Source: Cryoendolithus antarcticus (lineage: Eukaryota > Ascomycota > Dothideomycetes > Cladosporiales > Cladosporiaceae). Taken from it: 64,000 bases of DNA. Below are positions 34,234 to 44,763 of the stretch, piece by piece. A program made the position numbers and the translations under genes. The stretch spans positions 372,001-436,000 of the forward strand of contig NAJO01000009.1 in assembly GCA_002077065.1 (NCBI GenBank). The letters are read 5' to 3'. Numbering within the stretch: position 1 is the first letter of the stretch; every line of letters starts with the position of its first letter. Below the pieces are notes generated by a model. That model was not told where the DNA came from, did no database searches, and worked only from the letters and a program-made list of their open reading frames with translations.

Positions 34234-35007
34234 ATGTCGACAGCTTCCAACGTACTATTGCCCCATTAATCTGCCCTCTTCCTCCCATTTGACCTTTCCT
34301 AGCCCAACGCCTCGCAAGGCGATTACAAATCCGAGAATCCCGGCACCGTCCTCTCCGACTCTCTCGCCGCAGAGTCGATCGAGTCAGGTGGCGACTTCGC
34401 AGCTGATAGCGATGCACGAGGTATAAACCCTGCGTCTGCGAAAGGCACCACGACCAACACGACAGATACTTCTGGAGCAAGCGAGCTCAGCAGCGCGCGG
34501 TCGAGGGCAGAGAGGGACGACGACAACGAGACAGGAGAGTACAACACTGGCAGCAGCTCAGGCGATGGTCTTAGCTCCGGCTCTGCACTCCCGAACAGGA
34601 GTGATGAGGGTGGTAGCAGAGAGATAGGCGCAGGTGGTGGCTCCTCCACGTCCTACGCCGATGAGAGCTCTGGCCGCAACAGCACTTCGTCTTCCAACGT
34701 CAACACGTCCTCCTCCACCTACGGCTCTGGCTCTGGCTCTGGGTACCGCTCTACCCAGCGTACTTCGGACGTATCCAGTGGTGGTAATGACGAGGACTTC
34801 CCCTCCGACGCCCCGAACGCGAGTTTCAACAACGAGATCGGCACCGAGAACGATCCTGGCCGCGAGGCGGTGAGGAAATTACAGCAGGATAACGTGCCTA
34901 GCATCTCCTCCGGACAGCAGGGCGGGAAGGAAGGAAGAGTCAGTGGAGGAGATGCAGAGGGAGGGAGTGGGTACGCGAATGCGTTGGGAGGGGATACTGA
35001 GGCGTAG
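34234..35007 (+). CDS. Disordered Ser/Gly-rich protein with SLAAES motif
   Basis: This gene is reconstructed from two exons. The first is a tiny exon, 34234-34251 (MSTASN). A 51-nt intron (GTACTA...CCTAG) follows, then exon 2, 34303-35007, giving 240 aa. Exon 2 has no stop in this frame for 235 codons, with consistent coding composition. The N-terminal segment PGTVLSDSLAAESIESGGDF, followed by TNTTDTSGA, resembles a motif I associate with small conserved fungal proteins of unknown role. The remainder is Ser/Gly/Asn/Asp-rich, including a tandem Gly-Ser run encoded by GGCTCT repeats at 34727-34745. A charged C-terminal part (ENDPGREAVRKLQQDNVPS) follows. No catalytic domain is seen. It is probably intrinsically disordered. 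The first exon is the weak point. Confidence 0.7.
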
Positions 35008-35233
35008 AAAGGGAGATCACATGACGATTAGTTATTCGGATTCGTGGGTCCTCAAATCCACCGGGCTTAGATCATTTTCCTTTCTATCCCCGATTTTGCT
35101 GTCACAATATTCACGCCCGCCTGGGTATCCTTCCGTGCAGTCCATCCCCTCCAGTCTCGCCGTATGCAGCGTCCCGTTCATGCCAACGCCTCCACACTCC
35201 AATCTCCCTCTTACGAATCAACGCCTCATCCTC

Positions 35234-36538
35234 CTAAGCCAATGCGCTTTCTTTTCCCTTGCCCTTGCCTTCCCTCTCATCCACTTTGAGCGCATCCAGT
35301 ATACCGCTTACACCCCTCCCAAGCCCTCTCCCATTATCCACAGCCTCAACAAGCCCCGCAGCCTTCTTTTGCAAACCCCGCAGCACGCGCCGTGTGTAAG
35401 CGAACGAGCCGACAGACTCCATATACGCGACCGCGTACCTCTTGACATCCTCGTCCGTCGGCTTCTGCTTCAGAATATTGATGAGCACCAGATTCTGCGG
35501 CGCCGCGCGGATAGCATGCAGTATCGGGAAGGAGAATTTACCTTCTGTCAGGTCTTCGCAGAGGCCTTTGTTCGCTGTGTATTGTGCGGAGCTGAGGTTG
35601 CGATAGTCGTCTAGGATCTGGAAGAGCAGGCCGATGGTGTTTACTAGTGGGGTGTAGTCGGCGGAGGTGGAGGGATTGCGTTGAGCGGGGGAGCAGGCGC
35701 ACATCAGTTTTATGGCGAGGCGGAAGAGGCCGCCGGTTTTGTTGCCGACCATTTCGAGGTAGTCGTCTTCCGAGGGGCAGGTCAGGGTGTCCCGCCAGAA
35801 GAGGTCCATTCCTTGGCCGCGGTGGAGGTTCAGCAGCTCGGTGGTGTAGATTTGGATCGCTTCGGGGTTGTTTAGAAGGAGCAGCTCTTGAAGGGCGCGG
35901 AAGTAGACGTAGTTTGCGGAATTTATTGTCTGGGCTACGCCGAAGATTTGGTGGGCGACGGGGACGCCACGGCGGAGGTTCGAGTTGTCTTCTACGTCGT
36001 CTATGAGTAGAGAAGCGGAGTGCAGCATGCCCACGACACTGTTGATGATTGCGAGGTCGTGTTGTGGGACTTGCAGCCAGAGGTTGAAGGCGTTGATCAG
36101 CTGTGTGCGGACATCTTTGCCCGGGTGGGATTCCAGGTAGTCAAATGGGCCCTTGACTATGTTCTCCTTCTCGGTGCTCCAGCTGGAGCCATGGCCGTGG
36201 ATCAGATCTTGACCTATGGCTTGCGAGGCATCGGGGATGGACTGGGATTGAGACATGCTCTTCCGGTGAGCCTTGTGCTGAGGCGAAGAATGTGATGCGC
36301 GTGGGGTCTTGCTCGGGGCAATCCAATCTGTTTCGGGCACTTCTGATCGTCGCTGTGGGTCGGTAGGTAGGGTCATGTGGCTGTTGCGCTTTCGTGGGCT
36401 GGTCGGGCTTCTAGGACTGTCCCCGTTGGTGAACGCTTTTGAGCTACTAGTCCTTGTCGGTATCGAAGCTGGGTCGATCGAGATAGGTCTTGCTACCTTC
36501 CTCTCAGGTGATGCAGGCAATTCTGCTATGGCTGCCAT
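35234..36538 (-). CDS. BTS1: Geranylgeranyl diphosphate synthase
   Basis: A single exon of 434 aa. Family knowledge: it condenses farnesyl and isopentenyl diphosphate to GGPP for protein prenylation, carotenoids and diterpenes. The first Asp-rich motif is [15 protein letters not shown] (about residues 176-190), and the second is [10 protein letters not shown] near residue 306, the DDxxN form seen in fungal type III enzymes. Conserved [20 protein letters not shown] and NKTGGLFRL follow the family closely. About 110 N-terminal residues are Ser/Pro-rich and disordered. Nothing marks it as a second, cluster-specific copy, and a housekeeping role is the default. It nevertheless lies next to the oxidative gene block. 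Confidence 0.95.
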   Translation of the reverse strand: MAAIAELPASPERKVARPISIDPASIPTRTSSSKAFTNGDSPRSPTSPRKRNSHMTLPTDPQRRSEVPETDWIAPSKTPRASHSSPQHKAHRKSMSQSQSIPDASQAIGQDLIHGHGSSWSTEKENIVKGPFDYLESHPGKDVRTQLINAFNLWLQVPQHDLAIINSVVGMLHSASLLIDDVEDNSNLRRGVPVAHQIFGVAQTINSANYVYFRALQELLLLNNPEAIQIYTTELLNLHRGQGMDLFWRDTLTCPSEDDYLEMVGNKTGGLFRLAIKLMCACSPAQRNPSTSADYTPLVNTIGLLFQILDDYRNLSSAQYTANKGLCEDLTEGKFSFPILHAIRAAPQNLVLINILKQKPTDEDVKRYAVAYMESVGSFAYTRRVLRGLQKKAAGLVEAVDNGRGLGRGVSGILDALKVDEREGKGKGKESALA

Positions 36539-37398
36539 CGCCCGGCCTATGTAGAAGCTGTATTAGGTAGTAGTGTTGCTCCGCCTTTGTCAGGCTATGT
36601 GAACAATATAAGGTGGGACTCTGCAACATCAACAATACTAAGCAATATGTACAAAGCGACGGTGCGACTGCCAGCACGTGGCTATGTTTGTGTCCTTACT
36701 GCAAGCGGAGGCCTTCGCCATACGAGCGGAGTACCTCTGTCGCTTGGCCATGAGGCTTAGAGCTCTGACATTGTATGCGAGGTGGAAGCTTGGACTTCGA
36801 GTCGAGTGGCATGTGATGTCGCCGGAACCGGATCATCCGTGCTGCCGAAGTCCACAGCAAGCCGACAAACAGGAGCGCTATCCTTCATCAAGGCAGCTAC
36901 TTATATGTAATTTCCTCTTTGCCATCTCTCGCCTCCATGACAGCACTCAGTTGCGGTGCTGCATGCGACCCAGCGGACTCACACAAGGCACACCATATCT
37001 GGAGCCTATTGCTACGAGCTACGGTGACGGGTTTTGTCGCGTCAGTGCATCTCGCACGCGTCAAGATGGCATACACAGTGCCTTTCCGGCGTTTCCAAAT
37101 GCATGAGCTGTTTAGGCATCACGCGTCCAGCCACTGGTGAGGGCGTGTCGTCAAAGTTCTAGTATCATGATTAGGTAGGCACTAGTCTCTTCTTTCCTAC
37201 GCTTCGCGATTGCTTCCATCTTTGGCAGGTCCCGCTGCTCTGACACGCGTAATGCAGCAGCCTTGAGGCAGCGTCGTTGGCTGGAGAGCTCATATTAGAC
37301 TGTTGTGAATGCAGCATTCAGCTGTCCTACGAATTGCCAAGGTAGAGTGACAACAGAATAAAAGACTTCGTGAGGTCGCAATACAAGTGCGGTCCGAT
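36539..37398. other. Divergent intergenic region, 860 bp
   Basis: This is the interval between GGPP synthase (leftward) and the amidase (rightward). It has short ORFs only. An AT-richer patch at about 36600-36650 lies close to the GGPP synthase start. Confidence 0.45.
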
Positions 37399-39219
37399 AT
37401 GGCGGATCATGAGCTTAATCTCCTCACTACAACAGCAACCGACATTCAACACCTCCTCTCCACGGGCCGCACAACCTCAGTCTCCCTAGTCAAAGCCTAC
37501 CTCGCCCAGATCGCCGCCCACAATCACGCTAGCCTCCACCTGAACGCTCTGATCTCCATCGCCCCGGAAGCCCTGCTCGTCCAAAACGCTTCCACCCTCG
37601 ATCAGGAGCGCGCCAGAGGCCACATTCGCTCCCCTCTCCACGGCACCCCTATAGTTCTCAAAGACACCTTCCTCACCTCAACCACCACCCTCGGCCTACC
37701 AACAACATGCGGATCCCCTGCTCTAGCCACCGCGACGTCCGAGATCAACTCCCCTCTAGTTCAAACCCTGGTGGATGCCGGCCTGATCATCCTCGGTAAA
37801 GCCAACATGACCGAGCTCTGTGGCCTCAAGATGCGGCCCTTGATCCCTGGCTGGTCACCCATGGGTGGTCAGACGCAGAATCCTTATGTCTTCGGTGGAC
37901 TGGAAGAGAACGAGGTCATGCTCGGGAACTCCTCGGCTGGCGGATCTAGCAGTGGCAGCGCGGTGAGCGTAGCTGCTGGTTTCGCGCCACTGGCCTTGGG
38001 CACCGAGGTCGTGGGGAGTGTAGTCACGCCTTCGAACCGGGCTGGGGTATTTGCGTTGAAGTGTGGGGTCGGGACTGTTGAGGGAAAGGGTGACTTTGGG
38101 TACTGGGATGGGTTGGATTGCGTAGGGGCTATGGCGAAAGGTGCGCAGGATGTCGCATCGCTGGCGAGCGTGATCATGGGCAAGACGGTAGGGTGGAATG
38201 TAGAGCGTGGCTTTAACGGACTCAGGATCGGGGTATTGGATCCTGAGGTCTGGAACCTGCCGGAGAGCGTTACTGTGTACCCTGGCGAGACTAAGCAGAT
38301 GATGGAGAAGGGCTTTTGGGCTGCTGTCGAGAAGATGAGACAGCGAGACGCTGAGATCAAGAATGTTGACTTGCCGTTACCTTGGGATGCTTTCAAATTC
38401 AGCGAAGCCGATATATCAGCGGATGATGAACACGAGAAGGCTGTGTCCGAACCAGGTGCAATGGGAAGAGAGGCTGAGAGCAGTGGAAAAATTGGCGATG
38501 GGAAAGCCGGCGAACAGAAGAGTCTTTTCCAAGAGACCTGCAGTGAGTCCCAGACTTGCATGAGCGCCTGACGGAAAGCATTAGGCACTGACAGCAGTTT
38601 CAAGTGCACCACCTCCGAACAACTCGCATGCCGGCCTTCCTCTCATCTTTCAAGACCTCTGAGATCCGATCCCTCGAAAACATGGTGGCCTGGAACGAAG
38701 CACACGGTGATGTTGCTCTGCCACCGAGTGCCGCTCTCCGCTTCCCCGTGTACTTTGGACTACCTCGCTGACCATGCTACGTTCCAGGCCATCCGTCTCA
38801 GCATGAACTCGTAGACCTGCTCTCGAACAGTACGACTCCTGCTCAAGCTAAAGCCATGGCACACGAGTTTCGAAGACGCGGCAAGGAGGCGGTAGACCCA
38901 ATCTTCGAGGGCGTGGATGTGCTGGTTGCGTTGGGCGACAGTCCGTTGTGCACTTATGCTGCTGGCGCTGGTGAGTCAATACGTCGATCAATATAGGAAG
39001 AAGGAAGCTGACCACATTACGACAGGCTACCCAATCGCGACTGCACCTTTGGGAACCATACAGTACAGTGAGACGAACGAGCGGCCTTTTGGGCTTTGTT
39101 TCGTGGCCCGGGGTGGAGGCGAAGAAATACTGCTCAGGTTCATGAAAGGGTGCGAAGACGCTTCCGCGCCTCGACCGTTGCCGAAGCCTCTACTCGACAC
39201 CAGCAACCAACCACTCTAG
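37399..39219 (+). CDS. Amidase-signature family hydrolase
   Basis: Four exons, 37399-38542, 38605-38727, 38788-38970 and 39026-39219, give 547 aa. The introns are 62, 60 and 55 nt, each with a CTGAC branch site. Intron 1 uses an AAG acceptor beyond two CAGs, which is the only choice that keeps the frame. Intron 2 removes an apparent in-frame TGA. The amidase signature is present: catalytic Lys in HGTPIVLKDTF, the Gly/Ser-rich GNSSAGGSSSGSAVSVAAG with the cis-Ser, and GTEVVGSVVTPSNRAG supplying the nucleophile Ser. The C-terminal MVAWNEAHGDVALPP and ATAPLGTIQYSETNERPFGL are typical of fungal amidases. The substrate is unknown; family members hydrolyse amides to acid plus ammonia. Confidence 0.88.
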
Positions 39220-39304
39220 ACATGTATGCTACCATGTAAGCTTGCCCAGGACCGAAGAACGCCGCTCTGTGATTTCATGATCAACACTCTCACTTCAGAT
39301 GGAC

Positions 39305-40276
39305 CTAAGCCTTGGGGAAAGCGCTCTTTGTCTTGATCCAGCTCTCCATGTCCAGCAACCCGGGGTGCCTCTTCCTCAACTCCGGGATGTTCGCGCCATA
39401 CCCATCGCTTCCGAACCAGTTGATCATGACACCGAGATCAGCAACCATGTACTTCAAGAAGCTGCCCAGGAACCAGAACGTGCCCTCGAGGGGTGTGCCG
39501 GTGGCCTTCTTGAAGACTGCAGCGATTTGGTCCACTGTCAGCTCATCACCTGCGAGACCGAGAGCCTTGTGGTTATATTCGCTTGGGTTCTCAAACGCAA
39601 GCTTGACGAAGTGTCCGATGTCTGAGGCGGCGACCCATTGCAGGGGTTTCGTGCCGAGGGTGTCGCGGAGCGCGGCCATGAAGACTTTGGTGGGGAAGCC
39701 GGGGGCGAGGTTGTCCATGAAGGCCACTAAGGGAAGTCAGCATTACGCGCAGAGTGCAGATTTCCCAAGAATCTCAAAACACATACCCGGCCGCAGAACA
39801 GTCCATCCCATCTGCCCAGCACTCGCCTTCAGGTGGTTCTCAATCTCCCACTTCGTAGCAAAGTGATCAATCGGCGTCTTCTCGCTCCAGCTCTTCTCAT
39901 CTCCACCGCGATCAACACTCGAATACACAAACTGCTTCACGCCCGCCTTCACACTCTCGTCGATCATGGCCTTCCCTTGCCTGATCTCGCCCTCGGAAGT
40001 CACGCCCTTGCCCTGCGAGATCTGCACGCTGTAGACACCCCAGATTGGTGTGCCGGCAACCTCTTCTGCGGCGCGGAAGAGCGCCGGCACGTCGTCCATG
40101 TCGCCTTGCACGAGCTTGATGTTCGAGCCTTGAGATGTGAGCTTTGAGGCCGAGGGGGAGGTCGCGTTGCGGGTTACGGCCAGGAGGGTGAAGGCTGCAT
40201 TGTTGGCGAGGGCGGCGATGACGGAGCCGCCCTGCTTGCCTGTTGCGCCGGTGACGAGGATGGATTTGGCGGCCAT
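39305..40276 (-). CDS. NmrA-like NAD(P)-binding protein
   Basis: Two exons on the minus strand, 40276-39787 and 39726-39305, give 303 aa. A 60-nt intron (GTATGT...TTAG) restores LRPGVAFMDNLAP. The N-terminus SILVTGATGKQGGSVIAAL has the GxxGxxG nucleotide-binding motif of the NmrA family. Downstream are LLAVTRN, VQGDMDDV, FVYSSVDRGG and the C-terminal VAASDIGHFVKLAFENP. Family knowledge: such proteins sense NAD(P) redox state or act as reductases on small molecules. Regulatory and catalytic roles cannot be separated by sequence alone. It is tail-to-tail with the amidase (85 bp), which argues for neighbourly but not operonic expression. Confidence 0.9.
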
Positions 40277-41217
40277 GACTGAGCTTTTGCTGTGATGTTA
40301 GGATTTGGTGATTGGCTTCGGAGTGTTTCTGTTCGAAATCTGACGTCAAAGAAATCGAAGGCGAAGGAATGAGAGATCGACCATCACCTACTGCGCAGTA
40401 TCCATACCCTACACTCCGGATCCTGCGCCCCCACAGCGTTGAACCCACAATTCTTCAATCCTACCATCCGTGCTCAACTCTGTGCGTCCCTATCGATCGC
40501 TGATAACCACACGGATGTCCGAGTCCATGCAGGTACATGTACGCACGGCAGAGCACGAATTCCAAGCCCGGTGCTCGGCAGGCAAAGCTTCGATCTGAGC
40601 ATCATCGCTCAGGCACTTGACGGATGACCTGGAGTGTCAGAACTCTTCGCCGTCCGGATGCTCGCTTCTCCCCGTGTCTGACGGTCATGCAGGCGCCATA
40701 CAGATCTTACCCCTGTACATTGTCGGCTCCGCACTTGATCTCCGAAGCATTGGAGACTTGGCGCATGTGAGATTTGGGGGCGGGTTGGGGTTGGTGGCTT
40801 GGTGACACGAGATTCAGGGGCGGAGGTCTAGACTGCAGGTGAGATTGGGCTCGTTGGTGGGAGATGAGGATTACAATCAGCCTCACGAGAGAACCATCAC
40901 ACGTGTGCAACACTGTGGTTTCGATGTAAGAGTGTTGCCTTGAGGCTCCAAATGATGGAATAAGTGTAACGATACGTGCAAGAGCCGATGTCAGTCACAA
41001 GGAGCGGCAAGCAGTTGGAATCACTTTGAAGTCGGAAAAGATAGTCGTTGCAATGAGGACAGAAGCCCATTATCATTAATGGGGTATATACAGAACAAGA
41101 TCGCAGGAACTGCCGGATCAAGGCGAAATTAGAAGCTCGATCGAAGCAAGAACTCCAGATCTATCCCTTCAACCCCGTGAAGTCCATGTCGCATGTCGCA
41201 ATTGCCAGCAAACCCAA
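40277..41217. other. Intergenic, 940 bp
   Basis: This is upstream of the NmrA-like gene and downstream of the P450 gene (both minus strand). It contains an ACATGTA word near 40531 and a CACGTG E-box-like hexamer near 40899. No gene was seen. Confidence 0.45.
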
Positions 41218-43004
41218 TCATGCAGAGACCGCAGTCGACGCTCCAGCGTTGATCTCCATCTTCTCTTGGTAGCTGATGGGCACTGTCGTGCGAGCGTGCT
41301 TCGCGTTAGCGATGAACTCAGCCCTCTCCCGTGCATCGCGAGCGCTCTCCTCTGCCCACTCGGTCTTGATGCGCTCTCGCTTCTCGGCTGACCGTGGCGT
41401 GAAGGCCATCTCGTATGGGTCGGGCTTGACGATGAGTAGGCTGTTGGACTTTGTGATTGAAGCGTCGATGCTCTTTCCAGCGGCGTCCTTCTTGAAGTCC
41501 AAGTTGAAGCCCCAAAGAAGTGCGCCAGTAGCAATGAGAGTCTCGTCACGGGTCAGCGACATGCCAAGGCAGGCACGCTGACCGAAGCCGAAGGAGTGGA
41601 AGCCCATGATGTCGGGGAACTGGGTGAGAGGTGCCTGGAAGGTTGGCCAGCCGGCCTCGAGCCAGCGCTCGGGACGGTAGTGCTCGGCGTCGGGGTACTT
41701 GGTCTCGTTGCGGCAGAATGCGCTGAAAAGAAGTCAGTGTGATTCAGGGCTGATCAGGATAAAATCATGCTTACTAGTCAAGAGGCAAGATGCGGGTGCC
41801 CTTAGGAATGAAGTAGCCCTCGTAGAAACCATCAACCTCAGCCTCGTGTGCGACACCAGTAGGCACGTTCGGTCGCCATCTCATGGTCTCTTTGATGCAG
41901 GCGCGGAGGATGGGCAGGTTAGGCATATCGGTAAGCTCGGGCTGACGTCCGTTGCAGGCAGTGTCGATCTCCTCCTGGCACTTCTTCTGCCATTCGGGGT
42001 GGTGAACCATGGCCAACAGGAAGTAGTACAAAGGTCCAGCGACAGTGAAGATACCGACAAGCGCCATCATGCCGATTGCGCAAGATGCCTCGTAGTCACC
42101 AGACAGACCACCAGTCCTCTCTCCCTGAAGGTATGTTCGGGTCATGGAAGGACGTGCCTCGCCACGGGCAAGCTTCTCACGCGTCCTGGTCAAGTTCGCC
42201 AACCACCAAGCGTTCTGTTCATCGTGACGCTTGCGCTCGGCGATCTTCCAAGGGTTGATGTGGAATGGCAAATCCCAGAGGGGTGTGATTACGTTTGAGA
42301 TTGGTCCAGCTGGCGACATCTGAGTCAACAGACCCCAAGCGCTCTTGCAGCAGTACTCGCTGAGCTCCGGCTCATCCCATGCAAGTTGTGTCATGACCTT
42401 AGCGCACATGTCCTCAAGCGAGAAAGCGAAGTTGTCGGGGTCCTCAAGGATGCGGTGTAGCCATCGCTTCGACTCGAAGTATAGAGCGCCGTTGTAGTGT
42501 GCGTTGGTGCACTCCATGAGGTAGGCGTGGCTGAACTTGCGCTGGCGTGCCCAGTACTCTGTGACAGTGTCAGAAAATGTCATGTTTCGTTTCAGCTTTC
42601 TGAAACTTACGGTTCTTGCCCATGAGAGGGAGGTACTCCATCGTGCCGTTGGTGCTCTTGGAGTCGAACAGCGATCGCATGGCGGGGCGGTCTGAGTAGG
42701 TCTTCGCACGCTTCACCAGTAGATCCTCAGCGATCTTCTCGTCAGAGATGATCAAGAAGTTGGCTCCGAGCATGGTAGTCCTGTAGATCGGACCATATGT
42801 CTGCGCCCACTCGTAGAACTTCGTCCACATGAGCTCAATGGGCAGATCGTGAATGCGTCCAACCCAGGGTACGAGAGCTGGCCCAGGAGGCTCGCTCGAC
42901 TTGTGGTCCCTCCATGCTGATAGCGACTTCAAGCTGTTGAACAGTGTGAGAAGAGCGAAGCCTAAAAAGGCCACCACCAGGGCAACGAGTGTGAGAGGCT
43001 GCAT
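41218..43004 (-). CDS. Cytochrome P450 monooxygenase
   Basis: Three exons on the minus strand, 43004-42611, 42558-41775 and 41722-41218, give 560 aa. The two 52-nt introns have junctions that restore GKNQYWARQRKFS and LPLDYAFCRNETKYPD. The N-terminus MQPLTLVALVVAFLGFALLT is an ER membrane anchor, followed by the Pro-rich hinge PPGPALVPWVG. The I-helix region (MALVGIFTVAGPLYYFL) lacks the classic AGxDT sequence. The ExxR motif appears as KETMRWRP and the PERW motif as YRPERWLEAG. The heme loop FGFGQRACLG (Cys near residue 443) is complete. The protein looks like fungal P450s that hydroxylate aromatic polyketide or phenolic metabolites, but I cannot assign a CYP family with certainty. Confidence 0.94.
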
Positions 43005-44763
43005 CGTGAAGATGCTGTGGTCCAGATATGGGGTTCGAGAGGTAGCCGGAATGGGTCAGGTGCAAAGAGAAGGGTAAGTAAAGATGGGCGCTGACGAAGT
43101 GATAAACCTGGACTAGGAGAGGAGACCGGGGATCCACAGTAAGAAGGCTTCGCATCAACTACGTTATCTCGTGGCGTGCTTGAAATGAATGGAGATACCG
43201 CGTCTGACGGAAGGGTATCGCGAGAGAGCCGAAGCGGACGTGAGCATGTTGTGGAGTACAAACCAGGCGCGTATGCCAATCGTATCTGTTACCTGTAGAT
43301 CGATACATCCCTAGTGCCGCCAATGGCGTGGAGTCTACCTTGCAAGGGCATGTATTTCGGGCAGAGGCCGATCACAAATCATGCAAGGGAGGGAGATTGT
43401 GCCGCTGTCTTGCTCGGCTACCTGCCGAACGCAGTCAGCTTGCGTTTCTTGTCTCTACTTTCCATAAGACGGCTTGAGCTTTTTGAATAGTCGGTGCCAC
43501 ACTTTGAAGCGCAGCATCTCACAAGCTGCTTGGAACAAAGGGAAATCCTGGCCGAGACACACCGCAACGGTGCAACGGTGTTGACTATGGTGGCGCACAT
43601 ATCAGCCACAGCAATCATATAAGCTTCGCAGAGGATCTGAAACCCAGGCGTCCAGGCACGTTGATCACTGTTGACCCGGCGAAGTCTCGTCAGGCCTGCA
43701 GCCTCAGCCCTGGGACACTATGCCACGAGGGGCTTGGTGGTGCTCTGCTGGTGCATCGTTGCACCAGATATCTCCACTCTAGATCGGACAGGTGCAGAAC
43801 CAACTCGTCCGCCCGTGGATACTGATGACATCGCTACCAGATTGCCTCTTTCACCATTGGGACACGAGCGTGCCTTGTGCACCAAAGCCGGGTATACTGC
43901 CATCATGCAGTCGGGCCTTGGCCGCCACATGTTGTGGTAATTGCGTTCGCCTCATGGGGTCAGCATGTCCGCACGCCAGCCGTGCGGAACAGGCCTTCGA
44001 TGACGAGATATTACCTCCGCCGGGGTACCAGCCGCTGCATTTTGTGTGCGTTGGGGCTGAACCTTGACTGGAGGTCTGGCACGCGAGACGCATCGTAGTC
44101 GTGCTCACACATGCTCGAGAATCGCTCTCGAACGTTGGCGGTCTGTCCGTCGTTATCACGAGCGTGGTCGTAGCGTCGGACCACCTTTCGGAGTCAACTG
44201 CGAGGTTGCGATAGGGTAGTGGCGCCGCAATCGACGGGTACGGACAGGTCGCTCCACCTGTCAACATCGAGATGCACCAGCAGCAGCACGGCTCACGTTG
44301 AGGTACAGAAGTACATGCAGGAAGTTCCCTCCGTCGGGACTGTCCGCTGCCGTTGAATGAGGAGGGATCATCGATGTCAGAAGTCGAGACATTCACCCCA
44401 CCTCCATTGCGTTCCTGTGGCTGATACACGTCCAACGCTCAGGCACAGAAAGAATGCGTTGAGCTTCCACGATGGAGAGCCGTCGAGTTTCGTGCAGGAA
44501 CATCCTCATCGTCACCACAACGCATCGGAAGGGCCGGCTACAATTAAACCCGACCCAGCTCTCGGTCTCTCGCGCGCCGACAGTATGCTCTGCAGTACAT
44601 GCTCGTCACCGTAGTTTGGATGACGGACTCCCGATGAGAGCTAGTAATGTAGGTTTCATGCATGAGCTCTCTCTGCTATCGTCTGGGCCATATTTTCCTT
44701 TGAGCATCGTTCGCCTTACCATTATCAAGTCTGTGTCTCAAACCTCTAACGAATATCATCATC
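43005..44763. other. Long divergent spacer between P450 and FAD monooxygenase, 1.76 kb
   Basis: The interval is unusually long for this window. It contains a 194-codon minus-strand ORF (43851-44435) with Thr/Ser/Cys-rich, non-coding-like composition, and several smaller ORFs that overlap it. I do not accept any as a gene. It is probably regulatory DNA for the two oxidases, or the remains of a lost gene. Confidence 0.4.

Noticed and set aside
35647..36006. 119-codon plus-strand Arg/Gly-rich ORF
   Set aside because: Antisense of the GGPP synthase catalytic region; extreme Arg/Gly bias.
38760..38775. Apparent in-frame stop (TGA) in the amidase gene
   Set aside because: It falls inside a 60-nt intron (38728-38787) with a CTGAC branch. 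Splicing restores the conserved amidase sequence.
43851..44435. 194-codon minus-strand ORF in the P450/monooxygenase spacer
   Set aside because: Thr/Ser/Cys-rich with no domain, start context or splice support, and other frames are similarly open there.
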